A stretch of DNA of 37,840 nt. It comes from an uncultured Akkermansia sp. Its GTDB lineage: Bacteria; Verrucomicrobiota; Verrucomicrobiia; Verrucomicrobiales; Akkermansiaceae. Where the stretch lies: the NCBI GenBank assembly GCA_947626545.1, contig CANQSS010000020.1, positions 1 to 37,840 of the forward strand. Direction: 5' to 3'. The position numbers were made by a program, and so were the translations under genes. This document shows positions 26,204-33,085 of the stretch, one piece after another (position 1 is the stretch's first letter; every line of letters begins with the position of its first letter). Under the pieces are notes generated by a model. It saw nothing but the letters and a program-made list of their open reading frames with translations, ran no database searches and was not told the origin of the DNA.

Positions 26204-26232
26204 TTGCCGTCCGGTATTTGCTGTGTTATATT
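26204..26232 (+). promoter_or_regulatory. Promoter of the NAD synthetase-like gene
   Basis: TTGCCG (26204-26209), a 17-base spacer, TATATT (26227-26232). The leader of about 30 bases includes AGAGGG, a Shine-Dalgarno sequence at a sensible distance from ATG 26272. Confidence 0.6.
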
Positions 26233-26271
26233 ATGGTCGTCGCTTCCGTGGAGTGACAAAAGAGGGTAATT

Positions 26272-27528
26272 ATGCGAATTGGTCTTGTGCAACCAGAGGT
26301 GGCAGTGGCGGATTTTTCCTCCAATTTGCGGACTGTTGTCCAGGAGGCCCGGGCGTGCGTAGATGCCGGGGCCGAGTTGCTGCTGGCGCCCGCGCAGGCT
26401 CTGGATGGGGCATTCCCCGGCGGGTTAAGCACGCGCAGTTCTTTCATGCTGCACGCACGCGCGGCTTTGCAGGCGTTGGCGGATGAGTTAAGCGTGCCGA
26501 TGCTGCTGGCAAGCTTTGCAGGCGAGCCGGACGAGCGGCGGGAGCTTCCATCTGCCTACCTGTTGCGCGGAGGAAACGTTCGGAGGGTGAAGCGCACGGT
26601 GCGCTTGTTCGGTAAGCGCATCGCGGTTTGCATTGGCGAGCAATCAACTCCCATCCCTGGTTCGGCAGATGTGTGCGTGCACTTGCCGATGAAATCGTGG
26701 TATGCGGAACAAGCTCGTGACGATGCCCAGCACGTCGCGCGACAGGCTCAGCACGGCATGGCGGTCGTTGCGGTGCAGGCGGTGGCATGGGCAGATGGGC
26801 TCATGCTGGGAGGTGGTTCCCTTGCAGCGTCCGATGGGACTGTGCGGTGCCTGTTACCTTCGTTTCAAAGAGGACATGCGGTGTGGAATACGGAAAATTC
26901 GGGAGTCCAGGAAGGTCCGACGCTGCGAACTCCGCAAATACTGTGGAAGGCTGTGTGTTTTGCCGTGAGGCAGGCAGTGCAGCAGGGTGGGTATCGCGGT
27001 GTTGCAATAGCGGAAGCAAGTCCTCGCGCACAGCTCCTGCGCTCGGCTGCATGTTCTGCGCTCGGAATGCGGGGGGTGCACACGTTGCGCCGTGTGGAGG
27101 GCAGATCCGTTCGCATGAGCTGTGCCGAGCTACAAGATAGGGCTTGGGAACATGAGCTGCTCCTGCTGAGCGGTGCGAGTCGGGAGGATACCTTGTGCGG
27201 CGGATCAGATCTTATGGATGCGGGAGAACTGGCGCCCTTCGGAGATTTGTACGAAAGCGAAATCGCTCAATTAAGTGCGTGCGTCGGACTGGGGAGCCAG
27301 CTCGTGCATCCCTCCCAGCGAGAATTGGCACTGCGCGCTTTGGTGGATGAAAACCGAAGTCCGGCAGAAATTTCCCTCAGGCACGGGATGGACGAGGGGA
27401 TGTTGCGAGCTCTCATGCGAAGTATGGCACGTACTGCGGCATTGTGCCATACCTTCGCGCAACCGGTGGTAGTGCGTATCCGTCGCTGTGTACCCACTTT
27501 GCCGCGCTTTCACCGCCTCATGGAATAG
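26272..27528 (+). CDS. NAD+ synthetase (glutamine-hydrolysing)-like protein, probably catalytically inactive
   Basis: 418 aa, shorter than the usual 540-680 of glutamine-dependent NadE. The N-terminal half resembles a carbon-nitrogen hydrolase ('I-G-L-V-Q-P-E-V-A-V-A-D-F' start). The C-terminal half resembles the synthetase domain ('D-L-M-D-A-G-E-L-A-P-F-G-D-L-Y' and the final 'V-R-I-R-R-C-V-P-T-L-P-R'). Where nitrilases have the catalytic Glu (F-P-E) this protein has 'A-P-A-Q' (39-42). The lysine block with 'L-P-N-Y-G-V-F-D-E' is missing, though a Cys is kept at 120. The ATP loop SGGIDS of the synthetase is replaced by 'E-A-S-P-R-A'. The frame is open throughout, so it looks like a maintained pseudoenzyme rather than a fresh pseudogene. 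Confidence 0.65.
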   Translation: MRIGLVQPEVAVADFSSNLRTVVQEARACVDAGAELLLAPAQALDGAFPGGLSTRSSFMLHARAALQALADELSVPMLLASFAGEPDERRELPSAYLLRGGNVRRVKRTVRLFGKRIAVCIGEQSTPIPGSADVCVHLPMKSWYAEQARDDAQHVARQAQHGMAVVAVQAVAWADGLMLGGGSLAASDGTVRCLLPSFQRGHAVWNTENSGVQEGPTLRTPQILWKAVCFAVRQAVQQGGYRGVAIAEASPRAQLLRSAACSALGMRGVHTLRRVEGRSVRMSCAELQDRAWEHELLLLSGASREDTLCGGSDLMDAGELAPFGDLYESEIAQLSACVGLGSQLVHPSQRELALRALVDENRSPAEISLRHGMDEGMLRALMRSMARTAALCHTFAQPVVVRIRRCVPTLPRFHRLME

Positions 27529-27602
27529 CCGTAGGGAAGCCCCATTCGGAATTTTATTAAAATCCAAATTTATCCAAAGTTATAAAAAAGTGCAAAAAGG
27601 TC

Positions 27603-27630
27603 TTGCAAAGCAGTAAGAAAAGTGTATAGT
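27603..27630 (+). promoter_or_regulatory. Promoter of the S13-S11-S4 cluster
   Basis: TTGCAA (27603-27608), a 16-base spacer and TATAGT (27625-27630). The predicted transcript begins near 27637. Confidence 0.65.
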
Positions 27631-27638
27631 GGGCGGGC

Positions 27639-27668
27639 GGCAGAACCCCGGGGACGGGGTGGACTGCC
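27639..27668 (+). promoter_or_regulatory. Structured 5' leader hairpin before rpsM
   Basis: Outer arms GGCAG (27639-27643) and CTGCC (27664-27668) enclose a perfect 6-bp inner stem ACCCCG (27645-27650) and CGGGGT (27655-27660) with a GGGA tetraloop of the GNRA class. It would sit at the very 5' end of the transcript. It could be an autoregulatory ribosomal-protein site or an mRNA-stabilising cap. Confidence 0.5.
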
Positions 27669-27694
27669 CAAGGAACCCCAAGCAACTAGAACGT

Positions 27695-28066
27695 ATGGCT
27701 CGACTTTTCGGTATAGAGATACCCAACGAGAAACGCGTGGAGGCTTCCCTGTGCTACATTTACGGCATAGGTCCGTCCACAGCAAAGAAGGTGCTGGAGC
27801 AGGCCGGAGTTTCCCCGGATTTACGGACGGGAACGCTGACGGATGCGCAGCTCACAAAGATTGTGCAGGCAATCAGCAGCAACAATATCCTCATTGAGGG
27901 CGACCTGCGCCGTGAAAAACAGATGGCGCTCAAGCGTCTCACCAGCATCAACTGTCTGCGTGGCATTCGCCACCGCAAGGGATTGCCGGTGCGAGGTCAG
28001 CGTACACGGACGAACGCGCGCACTCGTAAGGGTCGTAAAAAGACAGTGGGCGCCAAGAAGGCCTGA
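27695..28066 (+). CDS. rpsM: 30S ribosomal protein S13
   Basis: 123 aa, normal length. It begins '[10 protein letters not shown]' and has the helix-two-turn-helix region '[11 protein letters not shown]', '[18 protein letters not shown]' and the basic tail that contacts tRNA and 16S rRNA in the small-subunit head. ATG 27695 is chosen because upstream in-frame codons lie in the leader hairpin. First gene of a three-gene cluster. No Shine-Dalgarno sequence is visible at normal distance. Confidence 0.97.
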   Translation: MARLFGIEIPNEKRVEASLCYIYGIGPSTAKKVLEQAGVSPDLRTGTLTDAQLTKIVQAISSNNILIEGDLRREKQMALKRLTSINCLRGIRHRKGLPVRGQRTRTNARTRKGRKKTVGAKKA

Positions 28067-28097
28067 TTAGCTAACATCCTAAACCTATCTTAAGACG

Positions 28098-28652
28098 ATG
28101 GCTGAAGAAAAAATCGAAGAGACAAAAGAGCAGGAAGAGGTGAGTACGCCAGCCGCTGCAAGCCAGCCCGCTGCGCCTGCCCCCGAAGCTGCTCAAGAAG
28201 AGAGCTCAACCCGCAGGCAGGAGCCGCGACGCGATATATTTGCGGAGCTTGGCTTGGCGGATGACGATGAAAAGGTAAAAATTCTCAAGGCAAAGGGCAG
28301 TAAGAATGTGACCACGGGTATCGTGCACATCTCTTCCTCTTTCAACAATACAGTGGTGAGCGTGACCGACCTGAAAGGCAACGTCATTGGGTGGTCGTCC
28401 GCCGGCAAGCTCAACTTTAAGGGCAGCCGCAAGAGCACGGCATACGCCGGCCAGGTTGTTTGCCAAGATGCTTGCCGTCAGGCTATGGGGCACGGACTCA
28501 AGGAAGTGGAAGTTCGCGTGAAGGGACCGGGCTCCGGCCGCGAGTCCGCTGTGCGTGCCGTTCAGGCTATTGGTCTGGAGATCACCACGATCTCGGATGT
28601 CACCCCGATTCCGCACAATGGATGCCGCCCGCCGAAGGCTCGCCGCGCATAA
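28098..28652 (+). CDS. rpsK: 30S ribosomal protein S11 with long N-terminal extension
   Basis: 184 aa, about 55 longer than typical S11 (near 129). The conserved part begins near residue 60 ('[12 protein letters not shown]') and includes '[11 protein letters not shown]', 'G-W-S-S-A-G' and the C-terminal '[14 protein letters not shown]'. The extension is acidic and Ala/Pro-rich, with many Glu and repeated 'A-P-A', then a short basic patch. No internal ATG or other start lies close to the conserved core, so the extension appears genuine. It lies 31 bp after rpsM. Confidence 0.95.
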   Translation: MAEEKIEETKEQEEVSTPAAASQPAAPAPEAAQEESSTRRQEPRRDIFAELGLADDDEKVKILKAKGSKNVTTGIVHISSSFNNTVVSVTDLKGNVIGWSSAGKLNFKGSRKSTAYAGQVVCQDACRQAMGHGLKEVEVRVKGPGSGRESAVRAVQAIGLEITTISDVTPIPHNGCRPPKARRA

Positions 28653-28688
28653 TGACTGTTTTATAACCCTGAACATAGTATCAATCTT

Positions 28689-29300
28689 ATGGCACGTTAT
28701 ACAGGACCTACCGCCAAGATCAGCCGCCGTTACGGTGTGGATCTCTTCGGCAATAGCAAGGCTTTCGCTCGCCGCCCCTTCCCGCCGGGACAGCACGGCG
28801 CGCGCGCTGGCCGCAAAAAGAAGTCTGACTACGGCACCATGTTGGCCGAGAAACAGAAACTGCGCTACATGTACGGTATTCTGGAAGGGCAGTTCCGCCG
28901 CTACTACCACGAAGCTTCTCGGCGTCGTGGTGTGACTGGCGATATCCTCCTTCAACTGCTTGAGCAGCGCTTGGACAATGTGGTGTATCGCCTCAACTTC
29001 GCCAACACTCGAGCAGCCGCTCGCCAGATGGTGAATCACGGACATGTATGTGTGAATGGGCACAAGGTGAACATTCCTTCCTACCATTGCAAGCCCGGGG
29101 ATGTCGTGAGTGTGGCCGCCAAGGTGCACTCTCAGGCTCTCGCCAACCGCTTTGTGGAGCTCAATACGGATGCGTTCACTCCCGATTGGATTGAGTCTGA
29201 CACCGCTAAGCTCGCTGGCAAGGTGCTGCGCGTCCCCACAGTGGAGGAAATTGCTCCCATCGTGAATGTGCAGCTCATCGTGGAATTCTATTCCCGCTGA
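28689..29300 (+). CDS. rpsD: 30S ribosomal protein S4
   Basis: 203 aa. Begins 'M-A-R-Y-T-G-P' and contains 'R-P-F-P-P-G-Q-H-G', 'K-L-R-Y-M-Y-G' and the S4 RNA-binding domain ('L-E-Q-R-L-D-N-V-V-Y-R-L', 'R-Q-M-V-N-H-G-H-V-C-V-N-G'). The N-terminal zinc cysteines of some S4 proteins are absent. A primary 16S rRNA binder and a possible autoregulator of this cluster. It is the last gene of the cluster, followed by a strong terminator rather than by rpoA. Ribosome site not visible. Confidence 0.97.
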   Translation: MARYTGPTAKISRRYGVDLFGNSKAFARRPFPPGQHGARAGRKKKSDYGTMLAEKQKLRYMYGILEGQFRRYYHEASRRRGVTGDILLQLLEQRLDNVVYRLNFANTRAAARQMVNHGHVCVNGHKVNIPSYHCKPGDVVSVAAKVHSQALANRFVELNTDAFTPDWIESDTAKLAGKVLRVPTVEEIAPIVNVQLIVEFYSR

Positions 29301-29320
29301 TCGCTTTTTCAGCTTTTTAT

Positions 29321-29357
29321 GGTCGGCAGCGCCTTTCGGTGCTGTCGGCCTTTTTTT
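29321..29357 (+). terminator. Rho-independent terminator after rpsD
   Basis: A 13-base stem (GGTCGGCAGCGCC with GGTGCTGTCGGCC, a few G-U pairs) with a TTTC loop, followed directly by seven T. Confidence 0.92.
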
Positions 29358-29477
29358 GGGGAATGATGAGCAGGCACAGCGACTTTATTCAAATACATTT
29401 GTCCCAATAAATGTCGTTTTGAAAGTTTCTTTGCGCACCCGATCCGCAACCCCGCGCAACGCGCGCAAGCTCCCCAA

Positions 29478-29540
29478 ATCGTACCTCGTACATCGTACCT
29501 CGTACATAGGCAAACGCATTTTCCAATGCGTTTGCCTTGG
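29478..29540 (+). repeat. Palindromic repeat A, copy 6
   Basis: Four 7-bp units alternating CGTACCT and CGTACAT, AGG, then perfect 12-bp arms (29509-29520 and 29525-29536). It is placed between the S4 terminator and the purD promoter. Confidence 0.88.
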
Positions 29541-29548
29541 ATGTGCAA

Positions 29549-29577
29549 TTGACAATTCTGAGCCTGTTTGGTACTAT
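29549..29577 (+). promoter_or_regulatory. purD promoter, nearly leaderless
   Basis: TTGACA (29549-29554), a 17-base spacer, TACTAT (29572-29577). Nine bases separate the -10 from ATG 29587, so the transcript would have a leader of about two to three bases. Confidence 0.65.
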
Positions 29578-29586
29578 GAACGCGCT

Positions 29587-30831
29587 ATGAAAATTGCCGT
29601 CATTGGAAAAGGGGGACGAGAGCAGGCTTTGGTGGAAACATTGGCAGCCTCGCCCAGTATGCCTCAGTTGTTTTCATTCCCCGGCAGCGATGCCATATTC
29701 CGGACGGCGCTTCCGCTGGTAGCGGATGGCCTAGATAGTTTGATAGACGCCATGGTGCGGGAGGGGATCGACCTCTGTGTGGCGGGGGAGGAGAGTTACC
29801 TAGTGAAGGGTGAGGGTCTGGCAAATCGTTGTGCGCAGGCAGGCATTCCTTGTTGGGGACCACCGAAGGAGAGTGCTCAACTCGAAGCTTCCAAAGAGTT
29901 TGCAAAAAAATTTTTGACGAAGCACGGGATTCCCACCGGCAAGGCGCAGGTCGTGGCGAATGCGCAGGAGGCTCGAGAAGCTATTGGCGGGCATTACCCG
30001 ACCGTGCTCAAGTTTGACGGCCTGGCTGCTGGAAAGGGGGTGGCGGTCTGCCAAGATGAAGCGAGCGCCGAGGCTTTTTTGACTGAAGTTTTCGAACAGC
30101 AGCGCTTCGGCGAAGGCCGTCTGCTGGTGGAGGAATATTTAACAGGTCCGGAAATCTCGATCTTTGCAGCTATTTGCGATGATCAATATTTGGTGTTATG
30201 CCCGGCACGGGATTACAAGCGCCTGAAAGATGGTGATGAAGGTCCAAATACGGGCGGTATGGGAGCTATAGCCTCCCGCAGCTTGGTAGATGATGACACG
30301 TTGAGTGCCATAGAGCGAGCTATCGTGGCTCCAACGGTGGCAGGCCTGCAGGAAGACGGCTTGCCTTACCGTGGCTTTTTGTATTTTGGCCTGATGCTCA
30401 CTCCGGATGGACCGAAAGTCATCGAATATAATTGCCGTTTTGGCGATCCGGAATGCGAGGCGGTGATGCCTTTGCTCCAAGGCGATTTGGCGGAATTCTG
30501 CGGGGCTGGAGCTCGAGGGGATTTCAAGCCGGAGCTCATCAGCTTTAGCGAGGGATGGAGTGTGTGTTGCATTCTCGCATCTGCGGGTTATCCTGCCTCT
30601 TCCCATAGTGGGGACACAATTAGCGGGCTCGAAGATTGCAAGGCGCGTGTGTTCCACTGCGGTACACGTTGCGCAGACGGTGATTGGGAGACCGCTGGCG
30701 GTCGCGTGTTGGCCATCACTGCCACCGGAGATACGCTGGAGCAGGCCCGTGAAATGGCCCACACGGAGTCTGCGAAGGTGGATTTTTTCGGGAGTCAACG
30801 TCGCAGTGATATCGCTTACCTTAACGTCTAA
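29587..30831 (+). CDS. purD: Phosphoribosylamine-glycine ligase
   Basis: 414 aa. Second step of purine synthesis: ATP-dependent joining of phosphoribosylamine and glycine. Starts 'M-K-I-A-V-I-G-K-G-G-R-E-Q-A'; the ATP-grasp part has 'F-D-G-L-A-A-G-K-G-V', 'G-P-N-T-G-G-M-G-A' and 'E-Y-N-C-R-F-G-D-P-E'. ATG 29587 matches the family N-terminus and the promoter just upstream; an open frame reaching further upstream crosses the promoter and repeat A and is not coding. An M42 peptidase gene follows 23 bp downstream, an uncommon partner. Confidence 0.95.
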   Translation: MKIAVIGKGGREQALVETLAASPSMPQLFSFPGSDAIFRTALPLVADGLDSLIDAMVREGIDLCVAGEESYLVKGEGLANRCAQAGIPCWGPPKESAQLEASKEFAKKFLTKHGIPTGKAQVVANAQEAREAIGGHYPTVLKFDGLAAGKGVAVCQDEASAEAFLTEVFEQQRFGEGRLLVEEYLTGPEISIFAAICDDQYLVLCPARDYKRLKDGDEGPNTGGMGAIASRSLVDDDTLSAIERAIVAPTVAGLQEDGLPYRGFLYFGLMLTPDGPKVIEYNCRFGDPECEAVMPLLQGDLAEFCGAGARGDFKPELISFSEGWSVCCILASAGYPASSHSGDTISGLEDCKARVFHCGTRCADGDWETAGGRVLAITATGDTLEQAREMAHTESAKVDFFGSQRRSDIAYLNV

Positions 30832-30854
30832 CTCTTCCTACAAACTACACAACA

Positions 30855-31928
30855 ATGAAAGATACATCGATTGAGTTTTTACACACGTTGCTCGAAACGC
30901 CATCCCCCACGGGTATGGAGATGCGCGGACAGAGAATTTGGGCTAATTACATCGCTCCTTACACGGATACGCAAGAGTGCGATGCTTATGGCTCAACGTG
31001 GGCAACCCTTCGCAGCAAGCGCAAGAACGCTCCTACTCTCATGCTTGATGCCCACGCGGATGAAATAGGTTTCTCCATCCGTTACATCACTGATGATGGT
31101 TTCGCGTACGTGGAGCGTCTTGGCGGCTCGGATGTGGCGATTGCCCGTGGACGACGCCTACGCTTTTTTGGAGCAAAGGGAGAGGTTATTGGCGTCATTG
31201 GCAACACGGCTATTCATATTCGTGATGATCAAGACAAGGCTCCGAAACTGTGGGAACTGTACGTTGATCTTGGATGTTCGAGTCGCCAGGAAGTAGAGGA
31301 ATTAGGGCTACGCGTGGGAGATCGAGCTGTGTACGTGGATGGTCCTCTCATGATGAACAAACGCTTGGTCTGCCGTGCTCTGGATGACCGCTTGTGTGGC
31401 TTTATTACCGCGGAAACAGCCCGCAGACTGCACGAACGCAAAATTTCTCCTGCATGGAACATTGTCTTTGCCAACAGCGTGCAGGAAGAAGTGGGCTGTA
31501 TTGGCGCCGAAATGGTGACCTACCGCATTAATCCGGATGCGGCCATTTGCTTAGATGTGACACATGCTACCGACACACCGGGACTTTCCGCTGCCCGCTA
31601 CGGTGAGGTGAAGCTTGGGCTCGGTCCTTGTCTGTGCATCGGGCCTGCGTGTCATCCCTCTATCAACGAGCGTTTGGAGAAAATTGCAACGCAGAAAAAG
31701 ATACCACTGCAGCGCGAGACCTCCGGTCGAACCACGGGTACAAACACCGATTCCATCTTCCGATCTCGCGGCGGAGTGCCCGCCACAAATCTCTCCCTAC
31801 CTCTCCGCTACATGCACAGCCCTATCGAGACGGCGGATTTGGGAGATGTACTAGCAACGGTCGATTTGCTCACGGAATTTATCGCTGCGCTTAAACCAAC
31901 GGACAGCTTTCGACATTCACTTAAGTAA
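30855..31928 (+). CDS. M42-family aminopeptidase (FrvX/glutamyl aminopeptidase-like)
   Basis: 357 aa cytoplasmic metallopeptidase. Metal-site residues are all visible: 'D-A-H-A-D-E' (His 67), 'A-L-D-D-R' (Asp 177), 'Q-E-E-V-G' (Glu 211 and 212), 'L-D-V-T-H' (Asp 234) and 'Y-M-H-S-P' (His 321). The family forms large tetrahedral aminopeptidase particles that trim short peptides. Probably co-transcribed with purD. No Shine-Dalgarno sequence before the ATG. Confidence 0.9.
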   Translation: MKDTSIEFLHTLLETPSPTGMEMRGQRIWANYIAPYTDTQECDAYGSTWATLRSKRKNAPTLMLDAHADEIGFSIRYITDDGFAYVERLGGSDVAIARGRRLRFFGAKGEVIGVIGNTAIHIRDDQDKAPKLWELYVDLGCSSRQEVEELGLRVGDRAVYVDGPLMMNKRLVCRALDDRLCGFITAETARRLHERKISPAWNIVFANSVQEEVGCIGAEMVTYRINPDAAICLDVTHATDTPGLSAARYGEVKLGLGPCLCIGPACHPSINERLEKIATQKKIPLQRETSGRTTGTNTDSIFRSRGGVPATNLSLPLRYMHSPIETADLGDVLATVDLLTEFIAALKPTDSFRHSLK

Positions 31929-32327
31929 GGTTTTACTTGGAGTTCCCAAGCATCCCATTCAAATGCGGCGATCTCATCGACGCTTTACCGGTGGCGTGTG
32001 CTTGTGATGCGTTTGGAGCAGAGCAACCGCACATGAGAGAAGTTAATCAGAAGAGAAAAGGCTCTTTTTGACTGGTATCATTGTTTATACGTATCAAAAA
32101 TCATGACGACAGGCGGTCATCATGATGATGGCTCTAAAGAATCCTCCTGCATATATTGATGATTCGAAAAAACTGCGCAACGCGCACATTATTAATAATC
32201 ACCCATCGTACATAGGCGCCGCTAGGCACCACCGTCGTAAATCGTAAAAGGCACACGCATTTTCTCATGCGTTCGCCTTGGCGTTTGGAGGTCAGAAGTT
32301 TCCCTTACCTCTTTTTTTCTCAATATG
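31929..32327. other. Intergenic region with element B copy 3
   Basis: About 400 bp with no gene. It contains element B (32021-32281), while the trxA terminator lies just beyond. No terminator for the M42 gene was recognised. Confidence 0.55.
32021..32281 (+). repeat. Element B, copy 3
   Basis: Same landmarks as copies 1 and 2 (GAGAGAAGT, TTTATACGTATC, CAAAAATCATGACGAC, GTCATCATGATGATGGC, GCGCACATTATTAATAA). It is longer at the right, where a second set of 7-bp units (CGTAAAT) leads to an A palindrome (32250-32260 and 32267-32277). Confidence 0.8.
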
Positions 32328-32360
32328 TAAAAAGCCGTCCCGTATTTCGGGGACGGCTTT
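32328..32360 (-). terminator. Rho-independent terminator of the trx operon
   Basis: On the minus strand AAAAGCCGTCCC and GGGACGGCTTTT pair around a short loop and the transcript ends in T5. It lies about 25 bp after the trxA stop. Confidence 0.9.
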
Positions 32361-32385
32361 TGGAGGAATCTCTGGTTCTCGCTGT

Positions 32386-32703
32386 TCAGAGTAGCGCCTT
32401 AAGGTGCGCCAAAATGTTATCTTTGGAGGTAGCTCCGGTGATTGTATCCACCAGCTCGCCACCCTTGAAGAAAAGCAGCGTGGGGATGGAACGAATATTA
32501 AAGCGATTAGCCAAGCCAGCATTGCCGTCCACATCCACCTTGCCCACCTTAGCGGTGCCTGCCATTTCCGTGGCTATCTGGTCTACAATAGGCGAGATCA
32601 TCTTGCACGGCCCGCACCAAGTGGCCCAAAAATCCACCAGCACAGGTTTGTCGGATTGAATGACTTCGGCTTCGAAGTTGCTTTCTGTAATTTGAAGTGC
32701 CAT
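32386..32703 (-). CDS. trxA: Thioredoxin
   Basis: 105 aa from ATG 32703. Standard thioredoxin fold with the active site 'W-C-G-P-C-K', 'D-V-D-G-N' and the cis-proline in 'I-P-T-L-L-F-F'. It reduces protein disulfides in the cytoplasm. It follows a frameshifted paralogue by 16 bp and ends with nearly the same residues ('N-I-L-A-H-L'), so the pair arose by tandem duplication. An upstream in-frame start would lie in the paralogue and is unlikely. Confidence 0.95.
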   Translation of the reverse strand: MALQITESNFEAEVIQSDKPVLVDFWATWCGPCKMISPIVDQIATEMAGTAKVGKVDVDGNAGLANRFNIRSIPTLLFFKGGELVDTITGATSKDNILAHLKALL

Positions 32704-32719
32704 ATATTTTAATAATAAT

Positions 32720-33041
32720 TCAGGATAATATTGGGTTAAGGTGCGCCAAAATATTGTCTTTGGACGTTGCACCAGTGATGGTGCTTACCAACCTTCCCCC
32801 CTCTGTAGAACTGGAGAGTGGGCAGAGATGAAACTTTCTGGCGTACAGCGAAATTGATGTTAGAGCCAACATCAAACATGCCAACTTTGGCAACGCCGAC
32901 CATTTCTTCTGCAATCTGTTCTACGATACGAGAAATCATCTTACACTGGCCACATTGCTGGGACCAATAATCCACCATTACCGGTTTGTCGGAACGGAGA
33001 ACCTCGGTCTCAAAGTTGTCTTCTGTGAGTTGAATCAGCAT
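32720..33041 (-). pseudogene. Thioredoxin paralogue with a frameshift in a six-base homopolymer
   Basis: From ATG 33041 (Shine-Dalgarno AAGGAAG upstream) the frame encodes a thioredoxin with active site 'C-G-Q-C-K' and cis-Pro 'L-P-T-L-Q-F-Y'. At a run of six G on the minus strand (32796-32801) the frame shifts and then reads 'G-K-V-G-K-H-H-H-W' to a stop at 32736. Removing one G restores 'G-G-R-L-V-S-T-I-T-G-A-T' and a normal C-terminus ending at 32720, giving 106 aa like trxA. The active site also differs from the usual CGPC: the middle Pro is Gln. Possible reasons are a recent pseudogene, slippage or a sequencing error. Between a proline-rich gene and trxA, same direction. Confidence 0.75.
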
Positions 33042-33085
33042 CACTTCCTTTGACAAGCTAAGACGCGTCGATGTTGAGTAAGTGT

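Larger units (their letters stand above)
25913..26271. other. Divergent intergenic region with repeats C and A
   Basis: About 360 bp with no gene. It holds repeat C copy 2 (26057-26103), palindrome A (26145-26194) and the promoter of the plus-strand gene. A TAGTAT hexamer 12 bases before the minus-strand start (around 25925-25930) may be its -10, but no good -35 goes with it. Confidence 0.55.

Noticed and set aside
29266..29586. Upstream extension of the purD reading frame
   Set aside because: It runs through the S4 terminator, palindrome A and the purD promoter; the family N-terminus begins at 29587.
1028..32277. A palindromes as a CRISPR array
   Set aside because: Copies are kilobases apart, have no regular spacers, and no cas genes are present.
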